From contig DJPQ01000099.1 of assembly GCA_002439805.1 (NCBI GenBank), forward strand, positions 3,246 through 46,573: a DNA stretch of 43,328 nt, written 5' to 3'. Each line of letters starts with the position of its first letter. Position 1 is the first letter of the stretch. This stretch comes from Bacteroidales bacterium UBA6408 (lineage in GTDB: Bacteria > Bacteroidota > Bacteroidia > Bacteroidales > UBA932). The position numbers and the translations under genes were made by a program. Positions 34,067 through 42,682 of this stretch are shown in pieces. The notes beneath the pieces are model-generated. The model ran no database searches. It saw only the letters and a program-made list of their open reading frames with translations, and was not told where the DNA came from.

Positions 34067-36070
34067 CTACTCTCGCCTCAACACAATAGCACAACGGCTC
34101 GGCAGATAGAGGAATAAGCTGTCTTCGTATCTGTCGTTCCCATTGGCGTTTTTCTGCGGAACCGTGAAATGGGCGTCGTGCGTCAGTCTGCCGAATCCAT
34201 CGAATTCCAATGAATCTGTGGTCAAAATGTCAACCCACTTGCCGGCCGGAGCCGCAAAGCCGTAATCCACAAAGGATTCGGTCGGGTTGAAATTTGCCGC
34301 AAATATACAATTTTTTCTGCGGAAAATAAGAATTTTTTTCTGTTCGTCCTGCACGAGAAGTTCCGGAGCGTCGTCGAGTATGTCCTCGGACTTCGCCATG
34401 CCTATCATCGCCTTGTCGAAGTTGCGGAGATATTTGTATCTCAGATAGTCCGGCTCGGCTAGCGACCACTGCCTGCGGGCGTATTTGTACGACCATCCGT
34501 TCCCTTCGCGGGGAAAGTCAATCCACTCGGGATGTCCGAACTCGTTGCCCATGAAATTGAGGTAGCCGTCGCCTGCGGTGGCGAGAGTCACGAGGCGTAT
34601 CATCTTGTGGAGGGCGATGCCCCTGTCGACCACCGGAGATTTGGAGTCCCTGTTCATGGAAGTGTACATCTGAGCATCCATAAGACGGAAGATTATGGTC
34701 TTGTCGCCCACCATCGCCTGATCGTGGCACTCGGCGTAGCTGATGGTCTTTTCGTCGGTGCGCTTGTTCGTGAGCTGCCACCAGATTTCTCCCATGCTCC
34801 ACTGCTCGTCGCTGAGGGTCTTTATCCATTTAATCCAGTTGTCGGCTATGCCCATTGCCATGCGGAAGTCGAAGCCCACGCCCCCGGCCGCGAACGGCGC
34901 CGCAAGCCCCGGCATCCCGCTCACGTCCTCGGCAATGGTGAATGCGTCCGGGTTCATCTCGTGGATGAGCATATTCGCAAGTGCAAGATAATCAACGGCG
35001 TTTTCATCGACGGAGCCGTTGAAATAGTCGTCATATCCGGTGAACGCCCTTTCGAGCCCGTGGTCCCAGTAGAGCATACTCGTGACCCCGTCGAAGCGGA
35101 ATCCGTCGATGTGATATTCCTCCATCCAGTACTTGCAGTTCGAGAGGAGGAAATATTTTGTCTCGTCCTTGCCGTAGTCAAAGCAGCGCGAGCCCCATGC
35201 CGGATGATGTCCCTGAGGCCCCTTGTAGAAATAGAGGTCCTCACGGCCGTCGAAGAGGCTCAGGCCCTCGGCCTCGTTATCGACCGAGTGCGAGTGGACT
35301 ATGTCCATCACCACCGCTATCCCCTTCGCATGGGCTGCGTCGACGAGGGCCTTGAACTCCTCCGGGGTGCCGAAACGGGAGCTGAGCGCAAAGAAGTTGG
35401 AGACCTGATAGCCGAAGGAGCCGTAGTAGGGGTGCTCCTGAAGGGCCATTATCTGGAGGGTGTCGTAGCCCAGGTCGACGACTTTAGGCAGCACATTTTT
35501 CCGGAACTCGGTGAAGGTGGAGACCCGCTCCTCTTCCCCGCTCATCCCGATGTGGCACTCATAAATCAGCGGGTGCGGACGCTTCCCCGGCCTGCGGTGA
35601 CGCCAGCGGTATGGCTTCTCCGGCTCCCAGACCTCGGCGCAGAATGCCTTGGTTTCCGGGTCCTGAACCGCCCGCGTGACATACGCCGGCAGCCTTTCCG
35701 CACCTCCCCCGGGCCATTCGATGAAGAGTTTGTAGAGCGTGCCGTGGCTGAGGAAGAGATCGTCCAGGACTATCTCCCAGTTGCCGCCTCCGAGCGGTCT
35801 GAGGGCGTAGGCCTCGGAGCGTTTCCAGTTATTGAATTCGCCGATGAGGTAAATCCTCGTGGCGTTCGGAGCCCATTCCCGGAACACCCATTTATGGTCC
35901 GGCGTGCGGTGCAGGCCGTAGTAGAGGTGGTTGTTGATGCCCTTCGAGAGCGAGCCTCCGACGGAATAGCGCTCTCTGAGCGCCTCAATCCGCTCATGCC
36001 TGGAGTCGATGACCTCCCTGTAGGGCATCAGCCACGGGTCGGTCTCGTATATTTTCTTTATTTCTGACAT
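34067..36070 (-). CDS. glgB: 1,4-alpha-glucan branching enzyme (GH13_8, eukaryote-like)
   Basis: The 667-residue product has a CBM48 module (about 60-135, FREWAPNATRIYLIGEFNNW) and a GH13 barrel: VVMDIVHSH (254-261), GFRFDGVTSM with nucleophile Asp327, TIAEDVSG with acid/base Glu381, then AECHDQAM and a GNEFGHPEW segment. The short N-terminus and the region-II form match subfamily GH13_8, shared with plants and animals and common in Bacteroidetes, rather than the GH13_9 GlgB of E. coli. It transfers alpha-1,4 chains to make alpha-1,6 branches. The gap to the xseB gene upstream is 62 bases. Confidence 0.93.
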   Translation of the reverse strand: MSEIKKIYETDPWLMPYREVIDSRHERIEALRERYSVGGSLSKGINNHLYYGLHRTPDHKWVFREWAPNATRIYLIGEFNNWKRSEAYALRPLGGGNWEIVLDDLFLSHGTLYKLFIEWPGGGAERLPAYVTRAVQDPETKAFCAEVWEPEKPYRWRHRRPGKRPHPLIYECHIGMSGEEERVSTFTEFRKNVLPKVVDLGYDTLQIMALQEHPYYGSFGYQVSNFFALSSRFGTPEEFKALVDAAHAKGIAVVMDIVHSHSVDNEAEGLSLFDGREDLYFYKGPQGHHPAWGSRCFDYGKDETKYFLLSNCKYWMEEYHIDGFRFDGVTSMLYWDHGLERAFTGYDDYFNGSVDENAVDYLALANMLIHEMNPDAFTIAEDVSGMPGLAAPFAAGGVGFDFRMAMGIADNWIKWIKTLSDEQWSMGEIWWQLTNKRTDEKTISYAECHDQAMVGDKTIIFRLMDAQMYTSMNRDSKSPVVDRGIALHKMIRLVTLATAGDGYLNFMGNEFGHPEWIDFPREGNGWSYKYARRQWSLAEPDYLRYKYLRNFDKAMIGMAKSEDILDDAPELLVQDEQKKILIFRRKNCIFAANFNPTESFVDYGFAAPAGKWVDILTTDSLEFDGFGRLTHDAHFTVPQKNANGNDRYEDSLFLYLPSRCAIVLRRE

Positions 36071-36132
36071 AAATCCATGTGGTTATCAGCCAACAATATA
36101 TAATATATTCGTTTATATCTGGTTCACACAGA

Positions 36133-36321
36133 CTACTCAATGTTCAGCGTCCGCTCGCGCACGCCCCGGAGCCACGCCCGGCAGTCGGCGATGAGTTTCT
36201 CGGAGCGGCGGATGTATTTGTCGATGTCGTCAACCGGAGTCTCCGGGTTCTCGACCGTCGCGGCAATCTTCTCAAGTTCCGCGACCGCCGCTGCGTAGTC
36301 AAATGTATTTTCCTGTTTCAT
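36133..36321 (-). CDS. xseB: exodeoxyribonuclease VII small subunit
   Basis: The 62-residue product is one helical hairpin with the family pattern FDYAAAVAELEKI and a charged second helix (DKYIRRSEKLIADCRAWL). Length and position fit XseB: it starts inside the xseA stop codon (ATGA overlap). XseB chains wrap the C-terminal helices of XseA. The complex degrades single-stranded DNA to acid-soluble oligonucleotides. Confidence 0.92.
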   Translation of the reverse strand: MKQENTFDYAAAVAELEKIAATVENPETPVDDIDKYIRRSEKLIADCRAWLRGVRERTLNIE

Positions 36322-37433
36322 ATTATTTTACAATTTATGACCTCCGCCTCAACCGTTCCGTCGGCGAACATCACCCGAAGCCGGTCTCCCGCCTTCAGCG
36401 ACGACGCCCTCTTCACGACGACGCCCTTTCCGTCGGCGACGAGCACATATCCACGTTTCAGTATATTCCTCGGATCCGCGCCCGCAATCCTCGTCAGCAG
36501 ATTCTGAAGCCGCATCTCCATGGCGTTCAGACGATTTGTGAAGGCCAGCCGCATCCTCGAAGCGAACTCGCCGAGCCTCGCGTCCTCTCCCTCGAATATC
36601 CCCAAGAGTTCATCCGCAAGCGCGGTCGGAGTCTTGAGGAACGAGTACGCGACCATGTCACAGACATGATAGTCCCTGTCATGCCCCACGGCCGTCAGCA
36701 CAGGCAGCGGGCACTCGGCAATCGCGCGCGCCATCACATAGTCGTCATAGCAGGCCAGGTCCAGCGCCGAGCCGCCCCCGCGAAGAAGCAGCACGACGTC
36801 GAAAGTCTCCCCGCACTCCGCAATCTCATGCAGAGCGTCCGCCACCGACTGCGGGCAGGACTCCCCCTGCATCACCGCCGGAAACAGCCGCACCTCGAAC
36901 TTGAAGCCGAACTCGTTTTCGCCCAGATGCCGCATAAAGTCCCCGTAGCCGGCGGCATCCTCCGAGGACACCACGGCAAAACGCCACGGCAGGGTCGGGA
37001 ACGCAAGTTCCTTCTGCATGTCCATAAGTCCCTCGTCCTGAAGCCTCTTGATGGTCTTCAGACGAAGGTCCTCCTTCTTGCCGAGGGAAAATTCGGGATT
37101 GACGTCGGTCACTGAAAGCGCGAAGCCGTAAAGCTCGCTGTAGGTCACCTGCGCCTGCACGAGAATTTCAAGCCCCTGCCGCAGAGACTCCCCCGTCACC
37201 GACTCGAAGTACGGTTTGAGCACGCGCCACTTGGAAGCCCATACCACCGCCCGGACCTTGGCCACGACCCTCCCGTCCTCGGTCTGGGACAGCTCAAGGT
37301 AGCAGTGACCGCCCAGCTTCGCGCTCACGGAAGCCACCTCCGCCCGCACCCAGAGCCTCCGGGGAAACATTTCCTCCAGCCCCTCCCGCACAAGGGTCTG
37401 CAGCTCCAGCAGATTCAAGAATTCCTTTTCCAT
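36318..37433 (-). CDS. xseA: exodeoxyribonuclease VII large subunit
   Basis: The 371-residue product has an N-terminal OB fold (about 1-100; RLWVRAEVASVSAKLGGHCYLEL) and the exonuclease VII catalytic domain (AVVSSEDAAGYGDF, LLLRGGGSALDLACYDD, TAVGHDRDYHVCD, then TPTALADEL), the standard landmarks. It is shorter than the roughly 450-residue E. coli protein, mainly in the C-terminal coiled-coil part. It overlaps xseB by four bases and is divergent from the AAA protein gene; the intervening 160 bases hold that gene's promoter. Confidence 0.93.
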   Translation of the reverse strand: MEKEFLNLLELQTLVREGLEEMFPRRLWVRAEVASVSAKLGGHCYLELSQTEDGRVVAKVRAVVWASKWRVLKPYFESVTGESLRQGLEILVQAQVTYSELYGFALSVTDVNPEFSLGKKEDLRLKTIKRLQDEGLMDMQKELAFPTLPWRFAVVSSEDAAGYGDFMRHLGENEFGFKFEVRLFPAVMQGESCPQSVADALHEIAECGETFDVVLLLRGGGSALDLACYDDYVMARAIAECPLPVLTAVGHDRDYHVCDMVAYSFLKTPTALADELLGIFEGEDARLGEFASRMRLAFTNRLNAMEMRLQNLLTRIAGADPRNILKRGYVLVADGKGVVVKRASSLKAGDRLRVMFADGTVEAEVINCKII

Positions 37434-37529
37434 ATCACACTCGCGACACGCGCCCGGCGCATCATCGCAAATTTAGCGAATAAAAAGGAATAAAACCGCA
37501 AAATGACGCATTTTAAGAATTTCTTTCGC

Positions 37530-37537
37530 TATATTTG
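37530..37537 (+). promoter_or_regulatory. -7 promoter element TATATTTG of the AAA cassette
   Basis: TATATTTG at 37530-37537 matches TAnnTTTG and would start transcription near 37544, about 50 bases before the ATG at 37596. No clear TTTG lies 19-21 bases upstream, so the promoter may be weak or need an activator. The element falls inside a longer open frame that begins at 37503, which argues against that earlier start. Confidence 0.5.
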
Positions 37538-37595
37538 CGTTCAGCGAGTTCAAGCACAGCACACACGGAATAAACATAACACCTTAAAACAAGCC

Positions 37596-40500
37596 ATGCC
37601 ACCGAAAACACCCACTGCGGCTGACCAGTTCTCCGCACCCAATGAAAATCACGACAGCTGCACCTACGAAATATTCTGCGAAGCGGACAGCGAAGACGGG
37701 AAACATGATGTAAAGGAAGAAGCGGACTGCATCAGAATGAGGTTCCGGCAATTTCTCCATGTCGATATAATCCTGCACGAGGAGGGGCTTGGCACAAGTC
37801 AGAGATGCCCGGACATAGATGACGGCCTCCGCGTTGACGTGGCGACGCTCCGGGGGAAAGGGTCATTCTCCTGCGAGTTCGACTGTCTGGACATGGCGCA
37901 GATCGGGGCGGACGGGCTGCTTCATGTTCCGGCGATTATACCGGAAAGGCTGTTCGGTGAGGACTATATCCTGACGGACGACGAGGAGGACACTCTGGTC
38001 ATCTCGGTTTTCCGCAAGGGTAAATTCGTGGCGAACAGGCATATGCAGATTCTCGGCCCGTGGCCTCCGAGGCTCGCGGCTTCGGACGCGCAGACGGTCA
38101 TCAGCCGAGGGGCTTCGCCGAAGGACTGCCTCTCGGTCATACGAGGTTTCGCCGGATGGGGGAACTTCAGGAAAAGGGCGGAAGAGGCCGTGGTCTGCAG
38201 CCGCATTGAAAGAGAACGGGAAAAGGCGGGACTAAAGCCTTACAGGACAGCGCTCCACAGCCTGATAGTCGGGCATTCGGGAACAGGAAAGACCACGGCA
38301 GCCTGCATGATGGCCGCGCTCTACCGGAGTCTGGGACTTCTTGACGGGCCGAAGATTCTCTCGACAAATGTCTCCAAACTGTCCGCCTCAAGCATCAACG
38401 GAGAATATGACAACACGATTTCCACCGTCAAGGAAGCACAGGGCGGAGCCATGATTTTCGAGGACGCTCACGAACTCTACCACACGGAAGTAAAGAACTA
38501 CGATGCCGAACAACGCATTGTCCGGGCGCTTACGGATGCCCTTGAGGATTCCAAGTTCAACAAATGGATGCTGGTACTGACCGGCGAGCCGGAAGGAATC
38601 GACTCGCTGATGACCGCGAACCCCTCGCTTGCGAAGCATTTCACGAAACCCATATACATGGAGGATTTCACCACGGATGAATTATGCTCAATTGCGGAAA
38701 CCGTCTGTTCCGCCCGAGGGCTCATCCTTCAGGAGGAAAGCCGCAGCAAGCTCAGAAGCGCCGTCTCTCACGGGCACGTCCATCAGAAATCGGGCAAAAG
38801 AAATGCCCGCTTCGTGGAAAGGATGTTTGAAGAACAGATTGTGCCTGCAATGTGCAGGAGGCTCGGGAACACCCCCGAAAGGGATGCACCGGCGCTGACG
38901 ACAATCCTGCCGGAAGACATTCCTTCGATCCGCGCCGACACGGGAGAGGAGGCCATCGCCGAACTGGACAATCTCATAGGGCTCGAAAAGATCAAGACAC
39001 GGGTCAAGGATTTCCTCTATGCCGTCAGGCTGGCAGGAAGAAGGATGGAGATGGGACTCCCGGCAACTATGCCGAGGCTGAACATGGTATTCCTCGGCAA
39101 TCCCGGCACGGGAAAGACAACCGTCGCCGAAATCATAGGGCGGGTGTTCGCCTCTTGGGGCATACTCGCCGAAGGACGGGTCATCAGGACGGAGAAGAGC
39201 CAGATGGTCGGGCAGTACATCGGGGAGACCGAGTTCAAGATGAACAACCTCCTTGCACGGGCGAACGGCAACATACTTTTCATCGACGAGGCCTATCAGC
39301 TTGTCGAGGGCGGCGAGAGAGACTACGGGCGGATAGTCATGAACTCGCTGCTTACCGAACTCGGCAAGGACAACCCGAACCTCGTCGTCATTCTCGCCGG
39401 CTACACCGCGCCAATGAAGAAACTCATCGAAAGCAACGCCGGAATCGGAAGCCGATTTCCAAATGTAGTCAGCTTCGAGGACTATACGGCCGACGAACTG
39501 ATGGAAATCGGAAAGAACATGATTCAGCGGCAGGGCTTTGCCATCACGGAGGGTGCGGCGGCGAGGATGCGCACAATCATAGAGGAGGAGTCGGAGAAGC
39601 CTTCCACGCACTTCGGCAACGGGCGTTTCGTCTCCAACCTGCTCAGGAACGAAATCCTGGCCTCGCTCGGAACCCGCACGGCCTCGCTCGCGAACCCGAC
39701 CGCCGCGCAGCTCAGCACCATACTTCCGGAAGACGTGGTGATTGACAGGGCGCACCGGGACATTGTCTTTGACAACGAGGCAATTGACGCGGCGCTCCTG
39801 AGGCTCGACTCCCTCGTGGGAATGGAAAACGTGAAGACTGCGCTCCACAATTTCGTACGTTCCGCCCGTTATCTCCATTCCATAGGCGAGCCTTATGTGG
39901 GGAAGGGACTGCTGTCCTGGAGATTCATCGGACACAGCGGTACGGGTAAAAGCACGGTCGCGGGAATCATGGCGGCCATTCTCCGGGGCATGAGGCTGAT
40001 TTCCAACAGCAACATCACCGAAATCAAGGGTGAGCGCATATTCAACGCATCAGAGTCCGACTGTGACAGCGTTCTTGCAGATGCCGTCAAACGCTCATGC
40101 AACGGACTGATATTCATAGATATCGACGACCCGCAGTTCAACTGGACGAATCCCGTCTATGGACGCGGCATAGAGCAGGTGCGTCTGAAGATTCAGGAAC
40201 TCACGGTGGAATCCGGCGGAGAGTGCGCCCTTGTACTTGCCGAGCTTGACGCCCCGAACAAGAGCATGGCCGAGCAGCTCTCCGACGCGGGAATCCACGA
40301 GTTCGACCACACGCTGATTTTCAAGGACTTCACCCCGGACGAACTCTACGGCATCCTGTGCAGCTGTCTGGCCCGTCACGGCGTCATCTTCAGTCCTGCC
40401 ACCGAAAAGCACATGAGAGGCTACCTCCATTCACTGCCGTCCTCCGCCAAGGCCAGCGCCCGCACGATGAAGCTCATGTCCCGCACGATTTACCAGCAGG

Positions 40501-40610
40501 TCATACTCCGCGAGTCCGGCCTTGCCCGCCCGCCCAAGACCCATCAGGTCCAGCTTCAGGACATAGCGACCTTCAGATGGAACCCGAAGAAAGGCCGGAT
40601 CGGGTTCTGA
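37596..40610 (+). CDS. triple-module CbbX/SpoVK-like AAA+ protein
   Basis: The 1004-residue product has an N-terminal beta-rich domain of no known family (about 20-155) and three AAA+ modules of the CbxX/CfqX/SpoVK type. Walker A loops are GHSGTGKTT (226-234), GNPGTGKTT (501-509) and GHSGTGKST (779-787). Module 2 is complete, with Walker B LFIDEA (561-566) and the GSRF arginine-finger segment (618-621). Modules 1 and 3 have altered Walker B (MIFEDA, LIFIDID) and lack the arginine finger (AKHF, HEFD), so they may bind ATP without hydrolysing it. Related AAA modules remodel Rubisco, act in type VII secretion or in sporulation; none of these fits here. A TIR-like gene follows after 39 bases on the same strand. 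Confidence 0.85.
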   Translation: MPPKTPTAADQFSAPNENHDSCTYEIFCEADSEDGKHDVKEEADCIRMRFRQFLHVDIILHEEGLGTSQRCPDIDDGLRVDVATLRGKGSFSCEFDCLDMAQIGADGLLHVPAIIPERLFGEDYILTDDEEDTLVISVFRKGKFVANRHMQILGPWPPRLAASDAQTVISRGASPKDCLSVIRGFAGWGNFRKRAEEAVVCSRIEREREKAGLKPYRTALHSLIVGHSGTGKTTAACMMAALYRSLGLLDGPKILSTNVSKLSASSINGEYDNTISTVKEAQGGAMIFEDAHELYHTEVKNYDAEQRIVRALTDALEDSKFNKWMLVLTGEPEGIDSLMTANPSLAKHFTKPIYMEDFTTDELCSIAETVCSARGLILQEESRSKLRSAVSHGHVHQKSGKRNARFVERMFEEQIVPAMCRRLGNTPERDAPALTTILPEDIPSIRADTGEEAIAELDNLIGLEKIKTRVKDFLYAVRLAGRRMEMGLPATMPRLNMVFLGNPGTGKTTVAEIIGRVFASWGILAEGRVIRTEKSQMVGQYIGETEFKMNNLLARANGNILFIDEAYQLVEGGERDYGRIVMNSLLTELGKDNPNLVVILAGYTAPMKKLIESNAGIGSRFPNVVSFEDYTADELMEIGKNMIQRQGFAITEGAAARMRTIIEEESEKPSTHFGNGRFVSNLLRNEILASLGTRTASLANPTAAQLSTILPEDVVIDRAHRDIVFDNEAIDAALLRLDSLVGMENVKTALHNFVRSARYLHSIGEPYVGKGLLSWRFIGHSGTGKSTVAGIMAAILRGMRLISNSNITEIKGERIFNASESDCDSVLADAVKRSCNGLIFIDIDDPQFNWTNPVYGRGIEQVRLKIQELTVESGGECALVLAELDAPNKSMAEQLSDAGIHEFDHTLIFKDFTPDELYGILCSCLARHGVIFSPATEKHMRGYLHSLPSSAKASARTMKLMSRTIYQQVILRESGLARPPKTHQVQLQDIATFRWNPKKGRIGF

Positions 40611-40649
40611 AAAGACGATGCAGGCCATTTAACTGAATCACGGATAATC

Positions 40650-41084
40650 ATGAAAAACGGACATCCCAAAAGAACTATATATGTCAGCTTCGCCCCGGGT
40701 GACGAGGCTGTCGCGGAAGAATTCATAAGCCACATGACGCGCCCGGACATAGTGGAGGACATATTCCATTCACAGCACTTTTTCTGGTATCGGGCGGACA
40801 ACAACGAGATGATGAGCCACCTCCGCATTGCAGACTCGTCCGTCATAATCCTCCTCTACACCGAACGCACGAACGGCAACTGGCGGGTGCGCGACGACAT
40901 GGCCGAGGCTCTGGAATACGTCAAGCCGGTCTTCGGCTGCTTCCTCTGCGACACTCCGATGTCCGACGAGTTCGTTGGAGTCCTGAACGCCGAGGACCAG
41001 TTCGCCCACACTCAAATCCTCACCCGCGAAGAAGTCTTCAACCAGATTGCCTCCTACAAGGTCTGGCGCACGGTGATGGGGTAG
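40650..41084 (+). CDS. small TIR-like (MTH538/DUF1863-like) protein
   Basis: The 144-residue product looks like a stand-alone TIR-like Rossmann domain: first strand and loop TIYVSFAPGDEAVAEEF (9-25), then RIADSSVIILLYTERTNGNW (59-78), and RVRDDMAEALEYVKPVFGCFL. The order fits the MTH538 TIR-like family, which includes the Thoeris signal generator ThsB. At the position where active TIR enzymes carry a catalytic Glu, Asp82 and Asp83 are seen, so NADase activity is uncertain. The gene lies 39 bases behind the triple AAA gene and is probably co-transcribed with it. The fold is inferred from pattern only; a divergent DUF of similar topology remains possible. Confidence 0.5.
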   Translation: MKNGHPKRTIYVSFAPGDEAVAEEFISHMTRPDIVEDIFHSQHFFWYRADNNEMMSHLRIADSSVIILLYTERTNGNWRVRDDMAEALEYVKPVFGCFLCDTPMSDEFVGVLNAEDQFAHTQILTREEVFNQIASYKVWRTVMG

Positions 41085-41092
41085 GAGAAAAA

Positions 41093-42358
41093 TCAATAGT
41101 CAATCATCCCTATCTTGCCGAGCTCCAGAACGGTATCAACCTTGAGGATTGTGAAGAGGAGTTCCTTCGCGTCCCATGTGTCATGCTGGAAAAAGTCGAA
41201 ATATGGCTTCAGCAAAGCGTACAGCTCGTGTGCTTTCTGAAAGTCATCGATGCCGTAGTTTTCGGCGAAGGTGATTTCATCTATCGTGCCGAGAGCCTTT
41301 TCAAATCGTTCCTTGGCATCAGATTTATCCTCAGCCCCGCTCTTTACTCTGAAATAGCTGACAAATTCACATTTGTCTATCTCGGCATTCTTGTCAAGGT
41401 TCCCTTTCGCATCTCTGGTATATCTCAAGAACGAAACTCTGTCCCCATTCTTATTGTCGCTGTCCATCAGAAACCCGAACCCTCGTCCCACGCCGCAGCC
41501 TCCGACCGCATCATTGAACGCAGAGTCATCCCATATTTCCCTCAGATACCGGGTTTCTCCATTCCTGTTTTCGACAAGTACATTCAATTTTTGCTTATCA
41601 AAATGCTCCAGAACAAACGAAAATATCGAATACGGGACATTGTTTTCGCGACTGTAAGACTTGTTCGATTTCGTGATGGCATCCTGCAGACGGTACATCT
41701 TCGCTATCAGGAACAGCGGCTTGAAAAGAAGATTGTCGTAGTCGTTCTTAAGGGAGTCGTCGGAAATTCGGCTGTTGGCAAAATGTTTCGCAGCGGACTC
41801 AACCTCAAGATTGTAATTCTTGAACAGGAGTTTCTCCTCATGCATCTCCTTATAAACCTTGGCATCAACGGCATCGATAGGCAGGATGTACTCATCCGAT
41901 AATGTCGTTAGTTTCAGGACATTCGCCTCAGAAGGGTATTTGCTCCTCCGACCGTCACGGATGTTGTTCAAGTGCCGGAATCTCAGCAATGCCGCACAAG
42001 TGCAGGCAAGGTTGCGGTAGAAATGTCGCGGAATGTCCCGAAGCATCCCCAGCTGCGCCTCCAGCGGAGCCTTCTGAGTGTGCTGCTCGGTGCTCTTCTG
42101 CGCCTTCAGAGTGTACCAACCGACAAGAAGGGAGAAGAAAGCCACGACAAACGCAAAAACGCCGTAGAGATTCCAGCCGTCCTTCATATCGTTGTGCCTG
42201 GTATTTTCCTCGATATCATAGACGACTCCCCAATTCCCGAGGCTATCAGCATTTTCTGTTTTAACCGGTTCATTATGGCAAGAACCCCCATTAAAGCCAC
42301 AAGCCGTCACAATGAATAGTACCGAAACCACAGACAAAAGAATTGCTTTATTCTTCAT
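41093..42358 (-). CDS. unrecognised membrane-anchored lipoprotein
   Basis: I do not recognise the family. The 421-residue product has a lipoprotein signal (ending IVTACGF, Cys20), a spacer, one strong membrane helix at about 66-85 (YGVFAFVVAFFSLLVGWYTL) and a mostly helical, charged domain of about 330 residues, presumably cytoplasmic. The helix followed by LKAQKSTEQHTQ recalls the layout of membrane-anchored abortive-infection proteins, but I see no shared motif. I chose the ATG at 42358 because it gives the signal peptide; an earlier ATG at 42436 buries it. Its stop lies eight bases from the end of the TIR-like gene, convergent. The gene looks A+T-richer than its neighbours, which suggests separate acquisition. 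Confidence 0.6.
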   Translation of the reverse strand: MKNKAILLSVVSVLFIVTACGFNGGSCHNEPVKTENADSLGNWGVVYDIEENTRHNDMKDGWNLYGVFAFVVAFFSLLVGWYTLKAQKSTEQHTQKAPLEAQLGMLRDIPRHFYRNLACTCAALLRFRHLNNIRDGRRSKYPSEANVLKLTTLSDEYILPIDAVDAKVYKEMHEEKLLFKNYNLEVESAAKHFANSRISDDSLKNDYDNLLFKPLFLIAKMYRLQDAITKSNKSYSRENNVPYSIFSFVLEHFDKQKLNVLVENRNGETRYLREIWDDSAFNDAVGGCGVGRGFGFLMDSDNKNGDRVSFLRYTRDAKGNLDKNAEIDKCEFVSYFRVKSGAEDKSDAKERFEKALGTIDEITFAENYGIDDFQKAHELYALLKPYFDFFQHDTWDAKELLFTILKVDTVLELGKIGMIDY

Positions 42359-42521
42359 GCGAACCTCAATCATTAAACTTATTAAACTCATCTTTCCATA
42401 CCTCAAATGGCTTTTCCATATATTCCTGGTCAGCAACCTGTTGCTTCACCCATGGAATTACGGAGTATTAAAAATTATAAAGATAACACAATTTTTGAAA
42501 TCCGGATGGAATTGCACCGTT

Positions 42522-42563
42522 TTCAGTGCACTTTTTACGAAAAACGCACTGAATCCAGTGCAC
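42522..42563. repeat. CAGTGCAC repeats and 8-bp inverted repeat upstream of engB
   Basis: TTCAGTGC (42522-42529) and GCACTGAA (42546-42553) are perfect inverted arms. CAGTGCAC is repeated directly at 42524-42531 and 42556-42563, with a partial copy at 42578. The group lies 35-75 bases upstream of the engB promoter and about 165 bases upstream of the lipoprotein gene start. It could be a regulator-binding site for either divergent gene. Confidence 0.5.
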
Positions 42564-42595
42564 ATTTGCCCCAAAAGCAGTGCGGCGCATTTTCG

Positions 42596-42626
42596 TTGAG
42601 AATTAGCGGAATTTTGACTACCTTTG
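42596..42626 (+). promoter_or_regulatory. promoter of engB
   Basis: TTG (42596-42598), a 20-base spacer and TACCTTTG (42619-42626) form a good Bacteroidetes promoter. Transcription would begin near 42633, about 50 bases before the ATG at 42683. Confidence 0.6.
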
Positions 42627-42682
42627 CGGTTTAATCGGAGGGGCGGTCAGGAGACCGGCTTCGAAAATGTGGTCACACGGAG

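Noticed and set aside
34532..36067. 511-codon ORF opposite glgB
   Set aside because: It is a shadow of glgB, whose CBM48 and GH13 motifs are intact on the other strand.
38688..39935. 415-codon ORF opposite the AAA gene
   Set aside because: It is a long shadow frame produced by high G+C codon bias on the opposite strand; the AAA reading has clear motifs throughout.
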